Assembly (NCBI RefSeq): GCF_013391695.1
Contig: NZ_JACBGH010000001.1
Location: 596,166-660,165, forward strand
Source of the DNA: Thiomicrorhabdus cannonii
GTDB taxonomy: Bacteria; Pseudomonadota; Gammaproteobacteria; Thiomicrospirales; Thiomicrospiraceae
Length of the DNA: 64,000 nucleotides
Direction: 5' to 3'
Below, in pieces: positions 1 to 8,098 of the stretch. The notes beneath the pieces were generated by a model. The model ran no database searches. It saw nothing but the letters and a program-made list of their open reading frames with translations, and was not told the origin of the DNA. A program made the position numbers and the translations under genes. The stretch's first letter is position 1. Every line of letters starts with the position of its first letter.

Positions 1-463
1 CAACCTTGCCAGCACCTATAATCGCAACATTCCTGACGTTCTCGCGCCTCTGACTCAATCCATTCAAAAGCAACTGCATTATCAACCGATACGCCATCAG
101 TAAGACAGGCGTCACTAGTGCCCAAGCTAAAATAACTGGTCTAGGCAACTCGTGACTTTCCTGCAAAAGAAATGCCGCGATAATCAGGCCTGTCCAGGCC
201 AAAAACCATGCCTTCAAAATGAGCTTCGAACTAAGTGCTAATTCATGCCCTTTCCATGCGCGGTAAACGCCAAATAGCTGCGCAAGGATTAAGAAAAATG
301 CACTACCGAAGACAGCCAACCACACATAAGCCTGCGTAATTGGTAGCGCCAACACCATCACTATTGCATAGAGCACACCCGCCGGCAGAAGCAAATCCAA
401 TACGCGAAACAACCATACAGTACCTGGCAGCCTGCGCTTGATATCAATCTTGTTAAACGCCAT
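1..463 (-). CDS. Undecaprenyl-phosphate sugar phosphotransferase (WcaJ-like), N-terminal part, cut by window edge
   Basis: I translated this directly from the minus strand. The ATG lies at 463-461 and the frame stays open to base 1, giving 154 residues. The protein starts MAFNKIDIKRR and has about four hydrophobic helices (roughly residues 15-130), then reaches RNVAIIGAGKV, the opening of a Rossmann-like fold (GxGxxG). Four or five helices followed by a CoA-binding-like domain is the usual N-terminal half of polyprenyl glycosylphosphotransferases of the WcaJ/PssY type, which load the first sugar-phosphate onto undecaprenyl phosphate at the inner membrane. The catalytic C-terminal half is outside the window, so the sugar is unknown. 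It is separated from the next gene upstream by a terminator. Confidence 0.75.
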   Translation of the reverse strand, partial: MAFNKIDIKRRLPGTVWLFRVLDLLLPAGVLYAIVMVLALPITQAYVWLAVFGSAFFLILAQLFGVYRAWKGHELALSSKLILKAWFLAWTGLIIAAFLLQESHELPRPVILAWALVTPVLLMAYRLIMQLLLNGLSQRRENVRNVAIIGAGKV

Positions 464-532
464 AGAGCTCAATTTCCTATCCAATCAAAAAAACTGCTGA
501 TAAATCCAGCTAAAGCTATACTTTCATTCCCC

Positions 533-568
533 AAATAAAAAAGGCGAGTCGAAAACCAACTCGCCTTA
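533..568 (-). terminator. Rho-independent terminator of the type I secretion operon
   Basis: Read on the minus strand there is a 9-bp perfect stem (AAGGCGAGT / ACTCGCCTT, 541-549 with 559-567), a 9-nt loop and then a T-rich run. It lies about 26 bases after the stop codon of the HlyD-like gene and ahead of the next minus-strand gene. Confidence 0.9.
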
Positions 569-593
569 GATTATAAAGTTTTCAGAGACCAGA

Positions 594-2003
594 TTAATCT
601 TCATTAAATGAACGGGCAAACATATCCTTGAAGGGCTTCAAGAAATAATCCAAAAGGGTTCTTTCACCCGTTTTGATCATGACCTCAGCCGGCATACCTG
701 GCAAAAGGAAAAGTCCATCCTTCTCCATCTGTTTGACACCATCAGGTGTCACGATGACCTTGGCTTCAAAGTACTCCATCCCGCTTTTTTGATCGATAAA
801 CTTATCCGCCGACACATTGATGACTTTACCCTCGATAACATGAGTAGTTTGACTGCTAAATGCGGAAAACCGGACATCTGCAATCAAACCCGCGTAAACA
901 CGATCAATATCTGTTGTAGAGACTCTGGCACGAACAGCATAGTCCTTCGAGGCAGGCACGACCTCCATCAATGTTTTTCCAGGTTGCACCACCTCACCCA
1001 CTGTAAATACCGTCAGTCCGTTAACCCGCCCATCCACCGGTGCTACAATTTCAATTCGCTGCAATCGGTCAGCCAGCGCTACCTTGCGGGATTCCAAATC
1101 GGCTTTTTCCGATTGCGCCTTTCTCAGTTCAGAAACCACCTCTTCAAGAAATTGCTGCTTTTGTAGAATCTGCTGAGATTCCGTTTCCGCTATCTCGACC
1201 TTAAGACGTGCGATTTCCGAACGATGGCTATCACGCTCCCCCTTTAAACGTGCCAATTCTCGCTGCATTTCCTGCAAGCGGATTTTGTCGGCAAATTGTT
1301 CGCGGTAGAGCGCCTCCCAATCTGCCACCTCAAGAGCATAAGAGGCAATGCGCTCATCAAGGGTTCTGATAACCGATGTCAAACCACCAATCTGTTCCTT
1401 CAATGCCTCAATGCGTTGCGCGTAAATTCGCAGCTCACCGTTCAGCGCCTCCTGGCGCGCAGTAAAGACCTCCTGCTGACCAAGCAAAACTTCATTTACG
1501 TGGGCATCCCCTTTAAACTGCAATAATGCTACCGGAAACTCGATTTTAGCCGCCATACCTCTTTCGGCCTTCAAACGCGCCTCAAGCCCCAAAACCTCAT
1601 TTAAACGAGATTGCACCATCGACAACTCAGCCTGAGCCTGAGTTGGAGAAAGACGCAATAAAACCTGACCCGCAGATACCTCATCCCCCTCTTGCACCAG
1701 AATCTCAGAAACCATTCCGCCTTCATAATGCTGCACGACACGGTTGTTGGAAACCACCATCACTTCGCCAGCCGCCACCGAAGCACTATTCAAGGGAGCA
1801 ATGGCCGCCCAGCCACCAAACACCACAAAAACAACAAAGAGAATCAACAATCCCAAACGGGTATAACCGCGATGCTCACTACTTATCGACGGCAACGCCT
1901 TTTGCTCCACAATTGAAAAACTCTCAATATCCTGCTTTCCTAGGGATTGGACTGTGTCTGTCCGGGAGGTTGCCGATTGAGCCTGAATTAATTCCTGTGA
2001 CAT
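594..2003 (-). CDS. HlyD-family membrane fusion protein of a type I secretion system
   Basis: This is the periplasmic adaptor that joins the inner-membrane ABC exporter to the outer-membrane TolC-like channel. The protein has a short cytoplasmic N-terminus, one transmembrane helix (RLGLLILFVVFVVFGGWAAI), then the biotinyl-lipoyl-like half motif GEVMVVSNNRVVQHYEGGMV, a long coiled coil (about residues 130-310) and the second barrel half IVAPVDGRVNGLTVFTVGEVV. It is closest in plan to PrtE/RsaE-type adaptors. I chose the ATG at 2003 because AAAGG sits 7 bases upstream; a GTG start at 2027 would overlap the ABC gene and has no better site. The ABC gene stop is 11 bases upstream, so the two are translated from one message. 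It is the last gene of the operon before the terminator. Confidence 0.93.
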   Translation of the reverse strand: MSQELIQAQSATSRTDTVQSLGKQDIESFSIVEQKALPSISSEHRGYTRLGLLILFVVFVVFGGWAAIAPLNSASVAAGEVMVVSNNRVVQHYEGGMVSEILVQEGDEVSAGQVLLRLSPTQAQAELSMVQSRLNEVLGLEARLKAERGMAAKIEFPVALLQFKGDAHVNEVLLGQQEVFTARQEALNGELRIYAQRIEALKEQIGGLTSVIRTLDERIASYALEVADWEALYREQFADKIRLQEMQRELARLKGERDSHRSEIARLKVEIAETESQQILQKQQFLEEVVSELRKAQSEKADLESRKVALADRLQRIEIVAPVDGRVNGLTVFTVGEVVQPGKTLMEVVPASKDYAVRARVSTTDIDRVYAGLIADVRFSAFSSQTTHVIEGKVINVSADKFIDQKSGMEYFEAKVIVTPDGVKQMEKDGLFLLPGMPAEVMIKTGERTLLDYFLKPFKDMFARSFNED

Positions 2004-2013
2004 TAATAAACCT

Positions 2014-3717
2014 TTACTTTTGATCACTCAATGATAACTGCCCATTTTGCAACGCACTCAATACATCATCGCGAGGCCCAAAGCCACGCAATTGTCCCTG
2101 AGCCATTAGCAACACCTTGTCAACATGCTTAAGAATCTGTTTGCGATGTGATATCAACACAGCGGTAATACCGGCCTGTTTGAGGTGATCTAACGCCTCG
2201 CCAAGTGCCTTTTCACCTTGATCATCCAAATTGGAGTTCGGTTCATCCAGAATAATCAGTTTAGGACCATCATACAGTGCTCGTGCCAAGCCAATTCTCT
2301 GACGCTGTCCACCAGAAAGCCCGCCTGCGTTGCCCAGCAATACAGTATCGTACCCGTTTGGAAGACGTAGAATCATCTCATGCACACCAGCCAGCTTAGC
2401 GGCTTCCACCACCTTAATAGGATCCAACTCGCCAAAGCGGGCGATATTTTCACTAACCGTGCCGTTGAACAACTCTATATCCTGGGGCAGATAGCCAATA
2501 TATTTCCCTAAATCCTCTTTATCCCAGGCATGAATATCTGCCCCATCCAGGCGAACCTTCCCTGCCATCAACGGCCACACCCCCAGTAATGCCCGCGCCA
2601 AAGAGGACTTACCAGCTCCACTGGGACCGATAATCGCAACCATATCCCCTTTTTCCAAAGAAAACGACACCCCCTTTACAGAAGGCGCTTTGGCACCAGG
2701 GGGCATAACCATAATACTCTCCGCCTGTAACCTCCCTTCGGGAGCCGGCAATGCCATATTTTTGGGCTTGACGGGATAGGCTTCAAACAAGCCATCAAGA
2801 CGACCATACGCACTTCTGGCCTGGCCAAAGCCTTTCCAAGAACCAATCATTAGATCCAGTGGTGCCAGGGCACGTCCCAAAATAATCGAACCTGCAATCA
2901 TCATCCCCGGGGTAATTTCGCTTTGAATAGCTAAATACCCCCCAAGCCCCAGAATCAAGGACTGGAACATCAGCCGAAGGGTTTTAGAAAGATTAGACAA
3001 CACACTGGCACGGTCACTCGCCTTGGACTGTTTGCTCAAAAAGCTCATGTGCTTCTCAAACCACTTTTGACGCAGGTGCTGCTCCATACCCATAGCAGCC
3101 ACAACTTCGGCATTCTTAAGACAAGACGCGGCATAATTACTTGACTGCAAATTTTCTGTATTTGCCTCTGCCAGTAATGTCTTGGTGGCATACTCGTTGG
3201 CCAGCGTTAAAGAAAACAAAATCACCACTGCAATGAGCGCAAAGGCTCCGAAATAAGGGTGAAAAAGAAACAAGATTGCAATATAGATAGGCAACCACGG
3301 CGCATCAAAAAACGCAAAAAGTCCATTGCCAGTCAAAAACTGGCGCAAACTTGTCATATCGTTAATGGGTTGCGGACTCCCCTGCCCCGGCTCATTAATA
3401 GCGCGCTTAAACATGGATGAAAACAAATTTTCATTGAGATACTGATCCATGTGATTCCCAACACGAATCAAAATACGCGAGCGCACAAACTCCAGCAAGC
3501 CCATGGTAATAAACAGAACCACAACAATAAGGGTAAGCATATACAGCGTGTCTTCACTGCGGCTGGTGAGTACACGGTCGTATAACTGCAACATATACAG
3601 CGCCGGCACCAACATCAGCAAGTTAATAAACAAACTAAAAAAACCCGCCGACAAAAAAGCCCTTCTCGCCGATAAGAGTGCTTTCTGTAATTCTGTTTTT
3701 TGAATATCCTTCGCCAT
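2014..3717 (-). CDS. Type I secretion ABC transporter, PrtD/RsaD type
   Basis: This inner-membrane permease-ATPase drives one-step export of unfolded RTX-type proteins. The N-terminal half carries the transmembrane helices (from about residue 25 to 290). The ATPase half shows Walker A GPSGAGKSS, the signature LSGGQRQR, Walker B LIILDEPNSNLD and the H-loop SHR. It lacks an N-terminal peptidase domain, as PrtD-type exporters do. Its likely substrate is the RTX protein at 8912-12658. ATG 3717 is preferred over a TTG at 3735 because AGG lies 6 bases upstream of it. The gene lies between the TolC-like and HlyD-like genes, all on the minus strand. Confidence 0.94.
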   Translation of the reverse strand: MAKDIQKTELQKALLSARRAFLSAGFFSLFINLLMLVPALYMLQLYDRVLTSRSEDTLYMLTLIVVVLFITMGLLEFVRSRILIRVGNHMDQYLNENLFSSMFKRAINEPGQGSPQPINDMTSLRQFLTGNGLFAFFDAPWLPIYIAILFLFHPYFGAFALIAVVILFSLTLANEYATKTLLAEANTENLQSSNYAASCLKNAEVVAAMGMEQHLRQKWFEKHMSFLSKQSKASDRASVLSNLSKTLRLMFQSLILGLGGYLAIQSEITPGMMIAGSIILGRALAPLDLMIGSWKGFGQARSAYGRLDGLFEAYPVKPKNMALPAPEGRLQAESIMVMPPGAKAPSVKGVSFSLEKGDMVAIIGPSGAGKSSLARALLGVWPLMAGKVRLDGADIHAWDKEDLGKYIGYLPQDIELFNGTVSENIARFGELDPIKVVEAAKLAGVHEMILRLPNGYDTVLLGNAGGLSGGQRQRIGLARALYDGPKLIILDEPNSNLDDQGEKALGEALDHLKQAGITAVLISHRKQILKHVDKVLLMAQGQLRGFGPRDDVLSALQNGQLSLSDQK

Positions 3718-3747
3718 TCTCTGCCTATGTTCCAATTCATTTCTAAC

Positions 3748-3792
3748 GGCCGGTTGTCAAAACAGCCAACCAGCCTTACCGTACCACACGGT
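3748..3792 (-). other. Two short hairpins between the tolC-like and ABC genes
   Basis: GGCCGGTTG (3748-3756) pairs with CAACCAGCC (3767-3775) with one wobble pair, followed by a smaller ACCGT/ACGGT hairpin. There is no T run, so this looks like an mRNA processing or stability element inside the operon and not a terminator. Confidence 0.4.
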
Positions 3793-3805
3793 TACGTTTT
3801 AATTA

Positions 3806-5125
3806 TCACCAATTTTCAACTGTAAAAGGCTGTTTTAAATAACGCTCTACCGAATTAGCATCCAGTCGGCCTATCAAATACAAAAACTCAAACTGTGCCA
3901 TCAAGTTGTTATAAATCTCGGTTGTCAATTGACGTTGTGCACTGTATAAATTGGCTTTTGCCTCCAGCACATCAAAAACGCCCCGCAACCCATAGTTCAT
4001 ACCCTTCTGAGCAGCTTCAAGATAAGCTTCGTTAGATGCTTTACTCTGCTGTAATGCCAAAATATTGGCCATTGAACCATATAAGCGCGCCAGCACCTCT
4101 TCAAGCTTCACCTTAATAAAGCGTTTGCGGTCATTAAGCAAATGCTCTCTACTTAGCATCATTTTCTGAGCAGCCGTGACTTTAGACTGGGTACCCCCCC
4201 CCTGATAAAGCGGCACAACCATCTCCAACTGCACTTTGCGATCATCCTTAATACTGGTTTCATAAGAATCGGTTTCACCAGCCTCAAGACGCAAACTCAC
4301 CTCCGGCCAATGTTCCGCCTTCTGAACACCCACCTCCTGCCGCGCAAGTTCATATTGCCGCTCAGCCACGCTCACACTTAACGCGTTTTGCAAGGCACTT
4401 TGCGGCCAATCATTACGCGATAAAATCAGACGCGCACGCTCCCAAAGGGTTTCATCAAGAGAAACCACACTCTCCACGGGCTGTCCCAGAAGATGCTCCA
4501 AACGCTTCTGGCGAATCTTCACCTCGTTTTGGTTTTGTACTAGAAACGAATTAATTTCATCAAAACGCGCACGCGCTTCCAGCAAATCCATTTTGGTGGC
4601 CAAGCCGCGTTCCAGCATGGCCTCCAGGCGCTCAAGACGAAGTCGATGATCCGCCAACTCGCTTTCAGACAGTATCAGTAACTTGTTGTATTTCGACAAA
4701 TCCAAAAATGCCTCTGCCAGCTCCAGCGTCTTGGTTTGCTCATCAAGACGAAACTGCAACTCGGCTGCCTCAACAGAAACCTCGGCTTTATCAATATTTC
4801 TGAAACGCTTTAATGAATAAAGCGGTTGAACCATCGACAAAGTGCCTCGATTGTAATGATTGTCTAGCTTATCCGAAAAACTGTTTGAATACTCAGAATA
4901 GCCGCGACTGTATTGAAAACTCACATTTGGCTTCACAGCGGCCCACGCCTGATTTACGCTCTCCGCATCGGCCTGCAACTGAGCCTGTTTGGCGGCCAAG
5001 TCATCATTCTGACCCAAAGTCAATTTAATGGCTTCCAGCAACGTTACAGGCGCAGCCTGTAACGTAGGGGCCCAAACAAACCCGGCAACAAATATCATTA
5101 CCCCAAACGGCTGGTTTAATTTCAT
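3806..5125 (-). CDS. TolC-family outer membrane channel protein
   Basis: This is the outer-membrane exit duct for type I secretion. The protein has a signal peptide (MKLNQPFGVMIFVAGFVWAP, cleavage likely after LQAA) and two outer-membrane-efflux repeats rich in long helices, with the usual heptad-like ARARFDEI and EAKANLYSAQRQL segments near the ends of the repeats. Its length of 439 residues is normal for the family. The coding strand carries a run of nine G (positions 4194-4202, encoding Gly-Gly-Gly near residue 308), which is unusually long and prone to slippage; a one-base change there would remove the last third of the protein. It is followed by the ABC and HlyD-like genes, so a complete tripartite exporter is encoded here. 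Confidence 0.92.
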   Translation of the reverse strand: MKLNQPFGVMIFVAGFVWAPTLQAAPVTLLEAIKLTLGQNDDLAAKQAQLQADAESVNQAWAAVKPNVSFQYSRGYSEYSNSFSDKLDNHYNRGTLSMVQPLYSLKRFRNIDKAEVSVEAAELQFRLDEQTKTLELAEAFLDLSKYNKLLILSESELADHRLRLERLEAMLERGLATKMDLLEARARFDEINSFLVQNQNEVKIRQKRLEHLLGQPVESVVSLDETLWERARLILSRNDWPQSALQNALSVSVAERQYELARQEVGVQKAEHWPEVSLRLEAGETDSYETSIKDDRKVQLEMVVPLYQGGGTQSKVTAAQKMMLSREHLLNDRKRFIKVKLEEVLARLYGSMANILALQQSKASNEAYLEAAQKGMNYGLRGVFDVLEAKANLYSAQRQLTTEIYNNLMAQFEFLYLIGRLDANSVERYLKQPFTVENW

Positions 5126-5200
5126 ACGTCTTTCATCTTAATTTTAATATGGAATTGGCAGATAAGATTCAAATCGGAATTAATTCCAACCATCCGCAAA

Positions 5201-5989
5201 CTATTCAAACTTTAAAACGTCACTGGCCTCTTCGCCAAAAAAAGCATCCAGATTTTCAATCCTTGTTGCCCTCTGCTGCTTGAGCTTCGCAAAATTCTGA
5301 GTCGCCTCCGAAACACGCCTCAAATGTTGCAAACTGAAAAGATGCGCATAAATCAAAGACATGGCTCCAACCGACATCAAAGTCTGCAACTGCTCTGCAT
5401 CCAGTCGATTGAGTTTATGTTCATCCACCCTAAATAGGTCTTCACGCGCTGTTTTCAACTCACCGTTTTGAGGATCTTTATATTGAAATAAGAGGGGCAC
5501 CAATAATCCAAACGCCGCCAGTTGAGAACACGCTTTGGTTGTCTGTTCAAAAGAAGCATTCAGATTTTGCAAAAAACGCAAAAGTGCCTTGCCTTTTTCA
5601 GTCAACTCATTCTCATCATCAATAATCGCCTCTCCACGCCCCTTGGCAAACCCCTTTTCTGCAGCAAATGCACATAAAACCGGCTCACCATCGGCCGGCT
5701 TAATCAAATCATAAGGGTACTTGCGCAAAATAGCTGGCGCATAAGGCAACAAAAAACGACCATTTTGAGGATGTACCAAACAATTCACCCCACCCAAGCC
5801 GGTTGGCATACCGATTTGAATCCCGTTCTCATTTTTCTGAAAACAAATCGGGTAAAGCGGCAGCACACTGCCCAACTCAGCCTGAGACAACGCAATAAAA
5901 GACCAGTTCCCGGCAAAAGAAAACGGTTTATCCGGCGCATATCCAAACCCTGAATGCCCAGCTTTTGAAAGTGCAACAAATTCCGTCAT
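5201..5989 (-). CDS. SapC-family protein
   Basis: The opening residues (FVALSKAGHSGFGYAPDK) and the central NPQNGRFLLPYAPAILRKYPY-like segment (here HPQNGRFLLPYAPAILRKYPY) fit the SapC family, named for the S-layer secretion locus of Campylobacter. Members are about 230-260 residues and soluble; 262 residues here is normal. The biochemical role is not known. SapC genes often lie beside type I secretion genes of surface-layer proteins or beside 2-oxoglutarate oxygenase genes, and both are present here. It is the first gene of the leftward operon, with a terminator upstream that isolates it from the preceding transcript. Confidence 0.85.
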   Translation of the reverse strand: MTEFVALSKAGHSGFGYAPDKPFSFAGNWSFIALSQAELGSVLPLYPICFQKNENGIQIGMPTGLGGVNCLVHPQNGRFLLPYAPAILRKYPYDLIKPADGEPVLCAFAAEKGFAKGRGEAIIDDENELTEKGKALLRFLQNLNASFEQTTKACSQLAAFGLLVPLLFQYKDPQNGELKTAREDLFRVDEHKLNRLDAEQLQTLMSVGAMSLIYAHLFSLQHLRRVSEATQNFAKLKQQRATRIENLDAFFGEEASDVLKFE

Positions 5990-6020
5990 ATATTTTTACT
6001 CAATTTATTTTCATCCCCAA

Positions 6021-6057
6021 AAAAGCAAAGCCTCTAAACAATAGAGGCTTTGCTTTT
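6021..6057 (-). terminator. Strong terminator after the LicD/cytidylyltransferase gene
   Basis: A 16-bp perfect stem (6021-6036 with 6042-6057, core GCAAAGCCTCTA) with a 5-base loop is followed on the minus strand by six T. The plus-strand flank also ends in T, so it may act in both directions. It ends the transcript of the frameshifted gene before sapC. Confidence 0.92.
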
Positions 6058-6064
6058 GGCAATT

Positions 6065-6078
6065 TATGAAATTTCATA
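6065..6078. promoter_or_regulatory. 14-bp perfect palindrome upstream of sapC
   Basis: TATGAAATTTCATA lies about 76 bases upstream of the sapC start, the only gap where the secretion operon promoter can lie. It could be an operator. I recognise no known regulator for it. Confidence 0.3.
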
Positions 6079-6313
6079 TCATTCAAAAAATAGCCAATCC
6101 TAACACTTTTGAATGTTAATGTAAAAAGCTTAAGGAATGTCCGCCGTGCCCTCTTGAACAAAAAATCACGCCCATTTGACTATGAAACCTTGCTTAACTG
6201 AACTTGCTCATTCTCTTTATCACTTTTAAAGCATTTTAAGCAATGAAGCTTTGTACAAACTAGTCGACAGCCGCAAGAAAGAAAAGGCTATCAACCGAGT
6301 ATTTCAATGCCTG
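6079..6313. other. Intergenic stretch without a recognisable gene
   Basis: This AT-rich sequence lies between the sapC upstream palindrome and the stop of the cytidylyltransferase half-gene. I see no convincing reading frame, RNA or repeat in it. Confidence 0.5.
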
Positions 6314-7225
6314 CTAGCGGTTTTTGATACGCGCAACAATACTAGTACTCGAGACCGTGTCCGTAGCTGGCGCAAAACATACATGAATACCTTTTGCTTT
6401 GAAGAGGGCCGTTAAGCGGATCCAGCGCTCTGAGTCCCGCCACATTCCTACGACAATAATCGTATTAACTTTAAGTGACACAACCCAACTGACCATTTTT
6501 TGTGGTTCCAACTCAGTTGAAACATCCATCACGTCAACTTGATCTACACAACGCAGGGCTTTAATAATTTCAACACGATGCGCCTGAGGAATAACCGGCA
6601 TTTTGCCTTTTTGTTTTTGGCAAACTCTGTCACTGATAACAGCCACGGTTAAACAATCAACTTGCTCGCGAGCATACTTCAAATAACGCAGATGCCCTAT
6701 ATGAAATAAATCAAAAACACCTAATGCCAAGCCTCCACTTTTATCATTAACTTGATTAACGCAACCTAAAAGCTCACCCTTTTTGGGGATGCCCTTCAAA
6801 TGATTAACAAGCAAACTCAATAACTTGTCTTCAGGAAGATAATGCAACGTAAACTTTGCAAGTGAAACAGTCTTACTAATATTACCGCATTGCCAGTTAG
6901 TCAAAATACGGGAATAAGCAAAGCACTCTGTCAGTAAAGAGAATTCACGCAAATTGCAAGCTGCAATCACCGTATCAAAATCAGGCTGTGGGGTTTGCCA
7001 ATCCATGCCATATAAAGCCTTCAGAATATATGATGGCTCGGCTACAGACCAACAAGGCTTTTCGGCGCTCTCATCATAATTAAGAGTAAATATGGGGAAC
7101 TCGGTCACACGACTCCAAGGGTGATCAACAGACTCGTACCAAAACCCACTTAAGATTTTCTGATTGCCCTTATCGAAGGTGAAACCATAAAGATCGACGA
7201 CGACATCCAGTTTTGGGTTCCACAT
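6314..7225 (-). CDS. C-terminal part of a frameshifted gene: rest of LicD-like domain plus TagD-like cytidylyltransferase
   Basis: Two parts can be seen. Residues 1 to about 150 (NPKLDVVVDLYGF, later PSYILKALYGMDWQTPQP) look like the second half of a LicD/FKRP-type phosphotransferase domain, with the Asp-rich strand and the 'LxxLYGxDWxTPxP' ending. Residues 165-303 are a nucleotidyltransferase with LGVFDLFHIGHLRYL (the HxGH motif of glycerol-3-phosphate or choline-phosphate cytidylyltransferases) and a late STSIVARI segment. The first half of the LicD domain is encoded upstream in another frame (7150-7845), and restoring one A in the A6 run at 7244-7249 joins them into one 510-residue protein. 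The annotated ATG at 7225 has no clear ribosome site, which supports a frameshift over a separate gene. Confidence 0.8.
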   Translation of the reverse strand: MWNPKLDVVVDLYGFTFDKGNQKILSGFWYESVDHPWSRVTEFPIFTLNYDESAEKPCWSVAEPSYILKALYGMDWQTPQPDFDTVIAACNLREFSLLTECFAYSRILTNWQCGNISKTVSLAKFTLHYLPEDKLLSLLVNHLKGIPKKGELLGCVNQVNDKSGGLALGVFDLFHIGHLRYLKYAREQVDCLTVAVISDRVCQKQKGKMPVIPQAHRVEIIKALRCVDQVDVMDVSTELEPQKMVSWVVSLKVNTIIVVGMWRDSERWIRLTALFKAKGIHVCFAPATDTVSSTSIVARIKNR

Positions 7226-7845
7226 AGCAACGGATTGACTAAATTTTTTACCCCTTCTTGTCGCTTCCAGCCTAGTTTTTCTAATATAGCGGCAGCCGCC
7301 CTAAGCTCCTCAAATGGAAGGCCGATATCTAAATCCTTATCGTAAGTAAATAACGCCCCATCTCGCACCATTGCAAGCAGCGTTCCCGAGGTTGCAAACG
7401 CATGAAGCCCGTTCTTGGCGAACAGGCCTAATATTTTATCTAAAACCTCTTTTCCCAGTTCAGGATTAAAACGAATCGCAGGAACCTTCGCATAAGCGGC
7501 TTCATAGCGATTCTGCAATCGACATTGCAACGCCTCTCTGAAATGTTGTTGCGCATCCGGCAAACACCCCAGCTGCAAAAGCATTACCGCCAAACTCCAT
7601 TGCTCTTGCAGGGAACCAGGGGACAACACAACGGCATGCTCAAACGATTGCAAAGCACCGTCTGAATCCTCTAGTCGTAATAAAAGCTTTCCCTGCAACC
7701 TATAAAACACAAACTGATTGGGAAATTTTTCAATCGCCGTCTTTAAGAGCGTATGCGCTTCATTAAGACGATTTTGACTCAATAACTTTTCGACTTGTAA
7801 GCAAAACTGTGTAATATGACTGGTCATCTTGGCACTTGGTACCAT
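7150..7845 (-). CDS. N-terminal part of a frameshifted gene: TPR repeats plus start of a LicD-like domain
   Basis: Residues 10-130 form three to four TPR-like helical pairs (HTLLKTAIEKFPNQFVFYRLQGKLLL and following). From about residue 155 the segment GTLLAMVRDGALFTYDKDLDIGL matches the catalytic loop of LicD/FKRP nucleotidyltransferase-fold enzymes, where 'GTLLGxxRxGxxixxDxDxDIG' binds metal and nucleotide. After KRQEGVK the frame runs into an unrelated tail and stops at 7150, while the rest of the domain continues in the -1 frame. LicD proteins transfer phosphocholine or similar phospho-alcohols from CDP donors to glycans. The ATG at 7845 has GGGA 8 bases upstream. It precedes the secretion operon and may modify a surface glycan or protein. 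Confidence 0.8.
   Translation of the reverse strand: MVPSAKMTSHITQFCLQVEKLLSQNRLNEAHTLLKTAIEKFPNQFVFYRLQGKLLLRLEDSDGALQSFEHAVVLSPGSLQEQWSLAVMLLQLGCLPDAQQHFREALQCRLQNRYEAAYAKVPAIRFNPELGKEVLDKILGLFAKNGLHAFATSGTLLAMVRDGALFTYDKDLDIGLPFEELRAAAAILEKLGWKRQEGVKNLVNPLLCGTQNWMSSSIFMVSPSIRAIRKS
7243..7249 (-). other. Frameshift site, slippery heptamer A AAA AAT
   Basis: In the upstream frame the codons are GTA AAA AAT, i.e. the X XXY YYZ pattern used in -1 frameshifting. A -1 slip here continues as F-S-Q-S-V-A-M-W-N-P and joins both halves of the LicD domain. A lost A in the A6 run gives the same picture. The sequence alone cannot separate programmed frameshifting, phase variation, true decay or a read error. 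Confidence 0.7.
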
Positions 7846-8073
7846 AATTTATCCCGCCTTAAGCAAAACGCCCAAATATGAACCTAGCGCATAAGGCTTC
7901 TAATATAGAGAGAAATGTATAGAGAAAAGAGGTTATCCTTTTTCTACTTTCTACTCATTGATCGAAAAGAATTCGTAAAGATTGATTAATAAACTGTGAA
8001 TGCGAACTAAACAGAATAGCAAATAAACGCTTGCCTACTTGCAATCCAGCATGATTAGCCGTCCCATCCAATC

Positions 8074-8096
8074 TTCCAAAGGAAGATCTTGGAACG
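8074..8096 (-). other. Hairpin after the dioxygenase gene
   Basis: ATCTTCC AAA GGAAGAT forms a stem with flanking complementarity just past the stop codon of the 8099-8779 gene. It has no T run, so termination here would not be of the classic intrinsic type. Confidence 0.35.
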
Positions 8097-8098
8097 AT

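Noticed and set aside
2174..2188. CCGGCCTGTTTGAG in the ABC gene as a copy of the dispersed repeat in the left part
   Set aside because: There is an extra T and the flanks do not match; the encoded LKQAGI is ordinary for this ABC family segment.
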